A DNA stretch of 64,000 nt, taken from Actinoallomurus spadix. GTDB lineage: Bacteria > Actinomycetota > Actinomycetes > Streptosporangiales > Streptosporangiaceae. The notes below the pieces were generated by a model. The model was given only the letters and a program-made list of their open reading frames with translations. It searched no databases and was not told the origin of the DNA. Made by a program: the position numbers and the translations under genes. The stretch is taken from contig NZ_JAMXMX010000026.1 in NCBI RefSeq assembly GCF_024055725.1, forward strand, positions 51,566 to 115,565, given 5' to 3'. Of this stretch, positions 38,482-46,032 are shown one piece after another. Each line of letters begins with the position of its first letter. Position 1 is the first letter of the stretch.

Positions 38482-38952
38482 ATGCCTGCGCTGGCGATTC
38501 TGATCGGGTTGCAGGCCTCGGGGAAGACGACGTTCTTCCGGCAGGTGCTGGCGCCCGAGTATGTGCATGTCAGCAAGGACGACTTCCGGAGGGCCCGGCG
38601 GCGGCAGGCGCGGCAGATGCGGCTCGTCGAGGAGGCCCTGACGGCGGGGCTGAACGTCGCCGTCGACAACACCAACCCGTCCCCGGAGGAGTGGCGGCCG
38701 CTGGCCGAGGCCGCGCAGAGACACGGGGCGAAGGTCGTCGGTTACTGGTTCCCGCCGGACGTCCCCGGCTCACTACGCCGTAACGCTTCTCGTACCGGAG
38801 AAAATCGGGTGCCCGAGGTCGGCCTCTTTGCCACTCTGAAACGCCTGCGCCGCCCGCGGCCGTCCGACGGCTTCGACGAGCTGTACGAGGTCCGGTTCGA
38901 CGGCGTGGGCGGATTCGACGTGCGGCCGGTGGCGAAGGAGGCGACGGAGTGA
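38482..38952 (+). CDS. P-loop kinase, polynucleotide-kinase-like
   Basis: The 156-residue protein has Walker A GLQASGKTT (9-17), VSKDDFRRARR (30-40), and VDNTNPSPEEW (61-71), the arrangement of the AAA_33/polynucleotide 5'-kinase-like family; GYWFPPDV and the Arg pair in LRRNASRTG form the lid region. Its GTGA overlap with the Thg1-like gene implies that both act together, most simply as end-healing and 3'-5' repair of RNA. The substrate is inference. No clear promoter or SD is visible. Confidence 0.85.
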   Translation: MPALAILIGLQASGKTTFFRQVLAPEYVHVSKDDFRRARRRQARQMRLVEEALTAGLNVAVDNTNPSPEEWRPLAEAAQRHGAKVVGYWFPPDVPGSLRRNASRTGENRVPEVGLFATLKRLRRPRPSDGFDELYEVRFDGVGGFDVRPVAKEATE

Positions 38953-39704
38953 GGAACAACGAACTCGAGGCGCGAATGCGCTCCCTCGAGTGGTTCCACT
39001 CGCTGACCGTGCTCCCGGGCGCCTGGGCGGTCATCCGGGTCGACGGGCGGTCCTTCTCCCGTTACACGGAGAGCCGCTTCGACAAGCCCTTCGATCCGCG
39101 CTTCTCCGACCTGATGGTCGAGGCGGCGCGTGCGCTGCTGACCGAACTCGGCGGCCGCTACGCCTACACCGAGAGCGATGAGATCTCCGTCCTGCTCGAC
39201 CGATCCTCCGACCTGTTCGGAAGGGAGGTGGAGAAGCTGGTGTCCATCTCCGCGAGCGTCGCCACCGCCGCCTTCGCGCTCGCCGCCGGCGAACCGGTGC
39301 ACTTCGATAGCCGCGTATGGGTGGGCACCGGCCTCGACGATGTCGTCGACTATTTCTCCTGGCGGCAGGCGGACGCCGCGCGCTGCGCCCTGAACGGCTG
39401 GTGCTACTGGACGCTGCGGGGTGAGGGCCGGACGGCCCGCCAGGCGACGCGGACCCTCCACGAAACGAGCGTCGCGGACAAGAACGAGCTGTTGTTCGCC
39501 CGCGGGGTCAACTTCAATGACGTGCCCGCCTGGCAGCGTCGCGGGATCGGGCTGTGGTGGGAGAGCTTCGAGCGGCCGGGCCGCGATCCGATCCGCGAGA
39601 TCGAGGTGACCTCCGTACGGCGACGGCTTCACATCGAGGAGGACCTCCCGATGAAGGACGACTACCGGGAGCTCGTCCGGCGCCTCGCGGAGCCCGGCGA
39701 CTGA
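38949..39704 (+). CDS. Thg1-like 3'-5' nucleotidyltransferase
   Basis: The 251-residue product belongs to the Thg1 (tRNA-His guanylyltransferase) superfamily, which adds nucleotides in the 3'-5' direction. It has WAVIRVDGRSFSRYTESRFD with Asp32, the RYAYTESDEISVLLDRSSD palm motif with Asp77 and Glu78, and the C-terminal NKNELLF-like DKNELLFARGVNFNDVP. Bacterial Thg1-like proteins repair 5'-truncated tRNAs rather than add G-1, because bacterial tRNA-His encodes G-1. The GTG start lies within the kinase stop (GTGA). Confidence 0.92.
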   Translation: MRNNELEARMRSLEWFHSLTVLPGAWAVIRVDGRSFSRYTESRFDKPFDPRFSDLMVEAARALLTELGGRYAYTESDEISVLLDRSSDLFGREVEKLVSISASVATAAFALAAGEPVHFDSRVWVGTGLDDVVDYFSWRQADAARCALNGWCYWTLRGEGRTARQATRTLHETSVADKNELLFARGVNFNDVPAWQRRGIGLWWESFERPGRDPIREIEVTSVRRRLHIEEDLPMKDDYRELVRRLAEPGD

Positions 39705-39717
39705 CATGGACCGCCTA

Positions 39718-39890
39718 TCCGGAGTCCGGGAGGTGTCGAGGTCGTCGGTGTCGAACAGAAGCCGGTAATACAGGCCCGAGTAGAGCATCTCGACCATGAT
39801 GCCGGTGGCGATGTCGGCGCGGAGCCGGCCGGCGGAGATCGCGGAGGGAAGCCGCTTCTCGCAGAGGCGGGGCGACGCACCTGTTCAACG
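39718..39890 (-). pseudogene. C-terminal remnant of a TetR-family regulator
   Basis: On the minus strand the frame reads LCEKRLPSAISAGRLRADIA, then TGIMVEMLYSGLYYRLLFDT, the ligand-domain end of a TetR regulator. An in-frame TGA lies just upstream and the DNA-binding half is absent. The rest of the 319-nt gap between the Thg1-like gene and the LysR gene has no feature I recognise. Confidence 0.6.
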
Positions 39891-40023
39891 CGATGCGCGA
39901 CCTCCACCACCGCGATCCCGCAACGGGGCCGTCGTCCATGGGAGCCTGCCCTAACGCCGCACCGGCGCGGGCTCCGGGCGGTCCGGGGTCTCGGCGGACA
40001 GGTCGGCGAGGAGACGCAGGGCC

Positions 40024-40971
40024 TCACCACTGGGAGCGGGTGCGTTCGGCGTCCCGGACGAGACAGGTCTTCGCGGCTTCCCGGAAGTGGGCGACGAGCG
40101 GATTGCGGTCGTCGGCGCGGGTGACGACGGCCACCTGGCAGGGTTCGATTCCGTTGACGGGGATGGTGGTGAGGTCGTCGCGGAGCCTGCCACGCCGGTC
40201 GTCGGCGGGCACGATGGCGATGGCGCGCCCGTCGGCGACGGCTTCGAGCTTGTCCTCGTATGTGTCGGCGAGCAGGGGACCGAGTGGGGCCGGTCTCCCG
40301 TCCGGGCGGGGATCGAGCCGCCAGAACCCCGTCCACGCCGCGGCCATGCCGGCGCAGGCGACGAGTGGTTCGTCGGCGAAGTCGTCCGGGCTGACCGATT
40401 GCTTCCCTGCGAGGTGATGAGAGGCGGACACGAGGAGTACCCGGGGCTCGTCGTAGAGGACGGTCACGCGCAGATCATCACTGCGGATCGGAAGCGGCGT
40501 GCGGGTGACGAGCACGTCGACCTGGCGGTCGGGTAGGGCTTGGGCTTCGTCCGCGTCCAGGTGCCGCGTGCGAACGTGAGCGTCGGGATGGCGACGGCGC
40601 AGGTCGCGCACTGCCGCGGTGATGACGAGGTCCTCGACGTACCCGATGGTGATCGCGCGTGGCGGCGCGGCGGCGCGGGCCGCGAGCGCCGCCTGGGAGG
40701 CGGTGTGCAGGAGTTCCTGTGCTCGCGGAAGGAATGCCGCGCCGGCCGCGCTGAGGCGGCTGCCCTGGGTCGTGCGCTCCAGCAGGCGCACGCCCAGTGC
40801 GTCCTCCAGCCGCTGGATCTGGCGGCTCAGGGAGGGCTGAGCGACGTGCAACGCCGCTGCCGCCCGGGCGAAGTTCAGGTGCTCGGCGACGACCGTGAAG
40901 TACCGGACCAACCGCAGGTCGAGGTCCGGACCGGCATCGACCGTCGGGAAGCGCGGGGCGTCTTCAGGCAC
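40024..40971 (-). CDS. LysR-family transcriptional regulator
   Basis: The 315-residue product has the N-terminal winged helix (LRLVRYFTVVAEHLNFARAA then LHVAQPSLSRQIQRLEDALG) and a C-terminal periplasmic-binding-type sensor domain (ITIGYVEDLVITAAV, LVTRTPLPIRSDDL). It is divergent from the alpha/beta hydrolase gene across 155 bp, so it probably controls that gene. GTG 40971 lies 6 nt after TACAGT and has no SD, suggesting a leaderless mRNA. Confidence 0.92.
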   Translation of the reverse strand: MPEDAPRFPTVDAGPDLDLRLVRYFTVVAEHLNFARAAAALHVAQPSLSRQIQRLEDALGVRLLERTTQGSRLSAAGAAFLPRAQELLHTASQAALAARAAAPPRAITIGYVEDLVITAAVRDLRRRHPDAHVRTRHLDADEAQALPDRQVDVLVTRTPLPIRSDDLRVTVLYDEPRVLLVSASHHLAGKQSVSPDDFADEPLVACAGMAAAWTGFWRLDPRPDGRPAPLGPLLADTYEDKLEAVADGRAIAIVPADDRRGRLRDDLTTIPVNGIEPCQVAVVTRADDRNPLVAHFREAAKTCLVRDAERTRSQW

Positions 40972-40977
40972 ACGACG

Positions 40978-40983
40978 ACTGTA
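40978..40983 (-). promoter_or_regulatory. -10 element of the LysR gene, leaderless spacing
   Basis: TACAGT on the minus strand is followed by CGTCGT and GTG. It lies in the shared divergent region where LysR would bind. Confidence 0.5.
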
Positions 40984-41126
40984 TTCGTTATGCGGCTACT
41001 GCATGAGGGAGTGCGAACCAGGACTTAGACGCCCGGCTCAGACGGCTGTTGACTGCTGTCGTCCGGCCGAGGGCACCCTCGCCGGGACGAGAACCAACAC
41101 GTCGAATCCAAGAAGGACGTTCCTGC

Positions 41127-41879
41127 ATGACCATCGTCTTCGTTCATGGTGTTCCGGTGACCTCTGCGGTCTGGACGCCACTGATCAATGAGTTGTCCAA
41201 GCTCGGCCATGATGATGTGGTCCGGCTCTCGCCTCCCGGTTTCGGTGCCCAGCTGCCTGCGGATTTCGGTGCCACGATGGATGATTACCGGAGCTGGCTC
41301 GTTGACGAGCTCACGCGGTTCGACGCACCGGTGGATCTCGTCGGCCACGACTGGGGCGGAGGGCACGTCATCGAAGTCGCGATGACCCGCCCCGACCTGC
41401 TGCGCAGTTGGGTGAGCGACACTATCGGCGGTTACGAGCCGGACTTCGTCTGGCACCCCCTGGCACGAACCTGGCAGACACCAGGCGAGGGAGAGCGTTC
41501 CATCAAGGAGATCTTCGCTGGAGACGCCGATGAGCGGGCGGCGCGCATGGTCGAGTGGGGCATTCCCGAGCCGGCTGCCGGCGAGGTGGCGCTCGGGCAG
41601 GGCGCGGAGATGGGAAAGGCGATCCTCGCGTTGTACCGGTCAGCGATGCCGGCGAAGCTGATCGAGCGTGGCCGTGATCTCCCCGCCGCCGCTGCTCGGC
41701 CGGGTTTGGTTCCCATCGCCACCGAGGACCTCACCGTCGGTCGCGTGGACACCCGGCGCCGTGCCGCCGAGCGGGCCGGCGCTCGTACTGCGGTACTCGA
41801 AGGAGCCGGTCACTGGTGGATGCTTCAGGGTCCCCCTCAGGCGGCTCGCATGCTGTCTGAGTTCTGGGCCGGCCTGTAA
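41127..41879 (+). CDS. Alpha/beta hydrolase, epoxide hydrolase/dehalogenase-like
   Basis: The 250-residue product has FVHGVPVTSAVW, the nucleophile elbow VGHDWGGGHVIEVA with Asp in place of Ser (as in epoxide hydrolases and haloalkane dehalogenases), and the catalytic His in EGAGHWWMLQGP. The substrate is unknown. It starts at ATG 41127 behind AAGAAGGACG. It is divergent from the LysR gene and its end abuts the SDR remnant. Confidence 0.85.
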   Translation: MTIVFVHGVPVTSAVWTPLINELSKLGHDDVVRLSPPGFGAQLPADFGATMDDYRSWLVDELTRFDAPVDLVGHDWGGGHVIEVAMTRPDLLRSWVSDTIGGYEPDFVWHPLARTWQTPGEGERSIKEIFAGDADERAARMVEWGIPEPAAGEVALGQGAEMGKAILALYRSAMPAKLIERGRDLPAAAARPGLVPIATEDLTVGRVDTRRRAAERAGARTAVLEGAGHWWMLQGPPQAARMLSEFWAGL

Positions 41880-41880
41880 C

Positions 41881-42122
41881 GCCCACCCCGTCTGGGTCTC
41901 GAAGGCGACGATCGAGGACACCGAGGCGACCGAGACGATCGCGCCGCCGCCACCGGCCTCCATGACGCGGAAGGCCTCGATCCGGCGCGCGCCCGCGACG
42001 ACGTGGTGGCCTTCGCGGACCAGCCGGGCGGCCATGGCCTCGCCGATGCCGCTGCTGGCCCGGGTGACGAGGACGACCTTCGGCTCGGATGCGGTGTGCG
42101 GTTGCGGGTGGCTCGTTGGCAT
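41881..42122 (-). pseudogene. Short-chain dehydrogenase remnant with internal deletion
   Basis: From ATG 42122 the frame reads as an SDR: KVVLVTRASSGIGEAMAARL, then EGHHVVAGARR. It jumps directly to AFRVMEAGGGGAIVSVASVS, a segment normally about 75 residues later, and stops having SDR similarity at FETQTG. The NAG motif and the YxxxK catalytic site are missing, and the first glycine of TGASSGIG is Arg. It is divergent from the XRE gene, the usual place for such a regulator's target. Confidence 0.75.
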
Positions 42123-42213
42123 GACTGCCGACTCTGGGCGGGCCGGACGGAGGGGAGAAGGGCGCGATCCTCCCTGGGAGCAGCGCACCCAGGAAGCGCG
42201 CCGATCGCCGACC

Positions 42214-42219
42214 TACGAT
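42214..42219 (+). promoter_or_regulatory. -10 element of the XRE gene, leaderless spacing
   Basis: TACGAT is followed by GGCGGC and the ATG at 42226; no SD is present. Confidence 0.5.
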
Positions 42220-42225
42220 GGCGGC

Positions 42226-43053
42226 ATGACCTCAACCGAGCTCGGTGCCTACCTCAAGGCCCGGCGGGCCCAGGTCACCCCTGAGCGGGCCGGCCTTTCC
42301 AGCACGGGACACCGCAGGGTCCCCGGCCTGCGGCGCGAGGAGGTGGCGTCGCTGGCGGGAGTCAGCGTCGACTACTACGTCCGTCTCGAGCAGGGCCGGG
42401 AACGCTCGCCGTCCGCGCAGGTCGTCGAGGCCCTGGCCGTCGCCCTGCGCCTGCCGGAGGACGGCCGCCTGCACCTGTTCCGCCTGGCCGGGCTGAGCCC
42501 ACGCGCCCGGAGCGCCGCCGTGAACGATCATGTCGACCCGGGTCTCCTGCAGCTCATGAGCGCCTGGCCGGACAACCCGGCCATCGTCTACAACCGTGCC
42601 TACGACGTCCTCGCGTCGAACGCGATCGCCGACGCGCTCTTCCACGACTGGGCGCACTCGCGCAACCTCATGCACGTCGTCTTCACCGAGCCCGCCGCGC
42701 GGAGCTTCTACGCGGACTGGCACGAGGTCGCGCGCAACTCCGTGGCCGGTTTCCGGCTCGGCTACGGTGAGGCGCCCGACGATCCGCGCATCCGGCGGGT
42801 GCTCACCGAACTGCTCGCGGAGAGCGCGGAGTTCGCCCGGCTCTGGGCCCGGCACGACGCCCGCGGCAAGGCGCTCGAGACCAAGCGGTTCCACCACCGC
42901 GACGTGGGAACGCTGACGCTGTCCATGCAGACCTTCGACGTCCGCTCCAGTCCCGGCCAGGAGCTCGTCGTCTACCACGCGGAGCCGGGCTCGCCGAGCA
43001 GCGAGGCCCTCGGCCTCCTCGGGTCCCTCGCCGCCGGCGTACACCAGAGGTAA
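42226..43053 (+). CDS. XRE-family regulator, MmyB-like
   Basis: The 275-residue protein has an N-terminal helix-turn-helix ([20 protein letters not shown] then LEQGRERSPSAQVVEALAVA) and a C-terminal MmyB-type ligand domain (NPAIVYNRAYDVLASNAIAD, RNLMHVVFTEPAARSFYADW), which in the family binds fatty acids. These regulators typically repress a divergent SDR or transporter gene; here the divergent SDR is a pseudogene, so the regulator has lost its neighbour target. Confidence 0.92.
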   Translation: MTSTELGAYLKARRAQVTPERAGLSSTGHRRVPGLRREEVASLAGVSVDYYVRLEQGRERSPSAQVVEALAVALRLPEDGRLHLFRLAGLSPRARSAAVNDHVDPGLLQLMSAWPDNPAIVYNRAYDVLASNAIADALFHDWAHSRNLMHVVFTEPAARSFYADWHEVARNSVAGFRLGYGEAPDDPRIRRVLTELLAESAEFARLWARHDARGKALETKRFHHRDVGTLTLSMQTFDVRSSPGQELVVYHAEPGSPSSEALGLLGSLAAGVHQR

Positions 43054-43132
43054 AGGTCGAGCACTGTTTCGCCCCGATCGCCCTTCTCGGGGGTGAATCC
43101 GGCTGGTTTGAAGGCGTCTACCGTGTCACGGG

Positions 43133-44977
43133 TTACTCGACGGTGACGGACTTGGCGAGGTTGCGGGGCTGGTCGACGTCGTGGCCCCGCGCGGTGGCCA
43201 GCTCACAGGCGAAGACCTGCAGCGGGACCGTCGCGACGAGCGGCTGCAGGAGCGTCGGCACGGCCGGGACCCGGATGAGCGTGTCGGCGTACGGGACGAC
43301 GGTCTCGTCGCCCTCCTCGGCGATGACGATCGTACGGGCGCCGCGGGCGCGGATCTCCTGGATGTTCGACACGATCTTGTCGTGCAGGACCGGCCGGGCG
43401 CGCGGCGGCACGATGACCACCACGGGAAGGTCCTGCTCGATCAGCGCGATCGGCCCGTGCTTCAGCTCACCGGCGGCGAAGCCCTCCGCGTGCATGTACG
43501 CGAGCTCCTTGAGCTTCAGCGCGCCCTCCAGGGCCACGGGGAAGCCGACGTGCCGCCCGAGGAAGAGCACGCAGCGCTCGCCCGCGAGGGACCGGGCCAG
43601 CTCGCGGACCGGCTCGACCGTGCCCAGGACCGCCTCGACCTTCTCCGGCATGGTGGCGAGCAGCTGGATCATCGCGAAGACCTCGTCGCCCCACTTGGTC
43701 CCCCGGACCTGAGCGAGGTAGAGCGCGATGAGGTACACGGCGACCAGCTGGGTGAGGAACGCCTTGGTCGAGGCCACGGCGATCTCCGGACCGGCGTGGG
43801 TGTACAGCACGCCGTCGCACTCGCGGGGGATCGTGGAGCCGTTGACGTTGCAGATGCCGAGCACGTTGGCGCGCTGCTCGCGGGCGTGCCGCACCGCCAT
43901 CAGGGTGTCCATGGTCTCGCCGGACTGCGAGATCGCGATGACCAGGGTCGAGCGGGTGAGGATCGGGTCCCGGTAGCGGAACTCGCTGGCCAGCTCCACT
44001 TCGCACGGGATCTGCGCCCAGTGCTCGATCGCGTACTTGGCGATCAGCCCGGCGTGGTAGGCCGTACCGCACGCCACGATGATGATCTTCTCGACGTCGC
44101 GCAGCTGCTGGTCGGACAGGCGCATCTCGTCGAGGGTGAGACGGCCGTCGGCGCCGACGCGGCCCAGCAGGGTGTCGGCGACCGCCCGCGGCTGCTCGGC
44201 GATCTCCTTGAGCATGAAGTAGTCGTGGCCGCCCTTCTCGGCGGCGGAGACGTCCCAGTCGACGTGGTACTCCTTCACCGGGGCCGCGGCGCCGGCGAAG
44301 TCGGTGACGGTGACGCCCTCGGGGCGCAGCTCGACGACCTGGTCCTGGCCCAGCTCGATCGCGTCCCGCGTGTGCGCGATGAACGCGGCGACGTCGCTGG
44401 CCAGGAAGTTCTCCCCCTCGCCGACGCCGACGACGAGCGGTGAGTTGCGGCGCGCGCCGACGACGAGGTCCGGCTCGCCCGCGTGCACCGCGACCAGCGT
44501 GAACGCCCCCTCGAGCCGCCGGCAGACCCGCCGCATCGCCTCGGTCAGGCCGGCGCCGCCGGCCACCTCCTCCTCTAGGAGGTGCGCGACCGCCTCGGTG
44601 TCGGTGTCGGAGGACAGCTCGTGGCCGCGCTCCTCCAGCTCGACGCGGAGGGCCGCGAAGTTCTCGATGATGCCGTTGTGCACGACCGCCACCGCGCCGG
44701 TGCAGTCGACGTGCGGGTGGGCGTTGCGGTCGTTGGGCGGCCCGTGGGTGGCCCAGCGGGTGTGCCCGATGCCCGCGCGGCTCCGCGGTGGCGGGTTCTC
44801 GGCCAGCGCGTCGCGCAGGTTGACGAGTTTGCCCGCCCGCTTGGTGACCGTCAGCTTCCCGTCGGCCAGCACCGCCGCGCCCGCCGAGTCGTAGCCTCGG
44901 TATTCCAGCCTGGCGAGCCCGTCGACGACGACGTCGAGAGCGGGTTGCGACCCGACGTACCCCACGATTCCGCACAT
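43133..44977 (-). CDS. glmS: Glutamine-fructose-6-phosphate aminotransferase (isomerising)
   Basis: GlmS makes glucosamine-6-phosphate, the first committed step to UDP-GlcNAc. The 614-residue product begins MCGIVGYVG, where the Cys after Met is the glutaminase nucleophile, has the glutaminase domain (about 1-225) and two SIS domains (SQSGETMDTL, then FLGRHVGFPVALEGALKLKE), ending DQPRNLAKSVTVE. SD AAGGTGA is 6 nt before the ATG. No glmS ribozyme fits in the 112-nt divergent gap to coaA. Confidence 0.97.
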   Translation of the reverse strand: MCGIVGYVGSQPALDVVVDGLARLEYRGYDSAGAAVLADGKLTVTKRAGKLVNLRDALAENPPPRSRAGIGHTRWATHGPPNDRNAHPHVDCTGAVAVVHNGIIENFAALRVELEERGHELSSDTDTEAVAHLLEEEVAGGAGLTEAMRRVCRRLEGAFTLVAVHAGEPDLVVGARRNSPLVVGVGEGENFLASDVAAFIAHTRDAIELGQDQVVELRPEGVTVTDFAGAAAPVKEYHVDWDVSAAEKGGHDYFMLKEIAEQPRAVADTLLGRVGADGRLTLDEMRLSDQQLRDVEKIIIVACGTAYHAGLIAKYAIEHWAQIPCEVELASEFRYRDPILTRSTLVIAISQSGETMDTLMAVRHAREQRANVLGICNVNGSTIPRECDGVLYTHAGPEIAVASTKAFLTQLVAVYLIALYLAQVRGTKWGDEVFAMIQLLATMPEKVEAVLGTVEPVRELARSLAGERCVLFLGRHVGFPVALEGALKLKELAYMHAEGFAAGELKHGPIALIEQDLPVVVIVPPRARPVLHDKIVSNIQEIRARGARTIVIAEEGDETVVPYADTLIRVPAVPTLLQPLVATVPLQVFACELATARGHDVDQPRNLAKSVTVE

Positions 44978-45055
44978 GGGACGTCACCTTAATGGCTCCA
45001 GGTGAGCGGCTAGACCAGTGCCTCCGGAAGCGTCCGTTTCCGGCAAAGGTCACCA

Positions 45056-45067
45056 GAAGTTAACTTC
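45056..45067. promoter_or_regulatory. 12-bp palindrome upstream of coaA
   Basis: GAAGTTAACTTC is a perfect palindrome ending 9 nt before the candidate coaA -10, in the glmS-coaA divergent region. It is A+T-rich compared with its surroundings and would overlap the -35 region, as an operator might. Confidence 0.4.
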
Positions 45068-45076
45068 AGTAAAGGC

Positions 45077-45082
45077 TATGGT
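45077..45082 (+). promoter_or_regulatory. -10 element of coaA, leaderless spacing
   Basis: TATGGT lies 7 nt before ATG 45090 and no SD is present at that ATG. The match supports ATG 45090 as the start. Confidence 0.45.
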
Positions 45083-45089
45083 TTCCTCC

Positions 45090-46028
45090 ATGATCCCTGA
45101 CGGGGAGGGCATGGCCGGCCCCTATGTCGAGTTCGGCCGCGAGGAGTGGCGGGCACTGCGGGCGGCGACGCCGCTGACGCTCTCGCCGGAGGACCTGGAG
45201 GGCCTGCGCGGACTGAACGACCCGATCGACCTCGCCGAGGTCGAGGAGGTCTACCTGCCGCTGGCGCGGCTCATCGGCCTGTTCGCCGCGGCCGAAGGCC
45301 GCCTGCGGGACGCGGTCGGCGCGTTCCTCGGCGGCCCGGTCGTCCCGACGCCGTTCGTCATCGGCATCGCCGGGAGCGTCGCCGTCGGCAAGTCGACCGT
45401 GGCGCGTCTCGTCCGGACGCTGCTCGCCCGCGGTGACGGGAGGCCCACGGTCGAACTGGTCACCACGGACGGCTTTCTCTACCCGAACGCCACGCTCGCC
45501 GAGCGCGGGCTGATGGACCGCAAGGGCTTCCCCGAGTCGTACGACCGCGGGGCGCTGCTGGGGTTCGTCTCCGCGCTCAAGGCGGGCGCCGCGGAGCTGT
45601 CCGTGCCGGTGTACGACCCGCTGGCCTACGACATCGACCCCGGCGCCCGGCGGGTCGTCCGGCGGCCCGACATCCTCATCCTGGAGGGCCTCAACGTGCT
45701 GCAGACCGCCCGGCCGGGCGGTCTGGCGGTGTCGGACCTGTTCGACTTCTCGATCTACGTGGACGCGCGGGTGAACGACGTCCGCCAGTGGTACATCGAC
45801 CGATTCTTCGCGCTGCGGCGCACGGTCTTCACCGACGAGCGCTCGTTCTTCCACCCGTACGCGCAGGTGGACCCGGACGAGGCGGCGGCGTACGCCGAGC
45901 GGACGTGGCGGGAGACCAACGAGGTCAACCTCGTCGCCAACATCCTGCCGACCCGGGACCGCGCCACCCTCGTCCTGTGCAAGGACCGCGACCACCGGAT
46001 CACCCGCGTACGCCTGCGCCGCATCTGA
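45090..46028 (+). CDS. coaA: Pantothenate kinase, type I
   Basis: CoaA phosphorylates pantothenate, the first step of CoA synthesis, and is inhibited by CoA. The 312-residue product has Walker [31 protein letters not shown] and the CoA/pantothenate-site [15 protein letters not shown]. Start choices are 45018, 45078, 45090 and 45111; I prefer 45090 because of the TATGGT element, while 45111 has GGGGAGGGC immediately upstream. It is convergent with the MFS gene, 4 nt apart. Confidence 0.95.
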   Translation: MIPDGEGMAGPYVEFGREEWRALRAATPLTLSPEDLEGLRGLNDPIDLAEVEEVYLPLARLIGLFAAAEGRLRDAVGAFLGGPVVPTPFVIGIAGSVAVGKSTVARLVRTLLARGDGRPTVELVTTDGFLYPNATLAERGLMDRKGFPESYDRGALLGFVSALKAGAAELSVPVYDPLAYDIDPGARRVVRRPDILILEGLNVLQTARPGGLAVSDLFDFSIYVDARVNDVRQWYIDRFFALRRTVFTDERSFFHPYAQVDPDEAAAYAERTWRETNEVNLVANILPTRDRATLVLCKDRDHRITRVRLRRI

Positions 46029-46032
46029 CCGC

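Noticed and set aside
44978..45089. Possible glmS ribozyme/riboswitch
   Set aside because: Only 112 nt separate glmS from coaA, and no pseudoknot-like core is visible; this ribozyme is also typical of Firmicutes.
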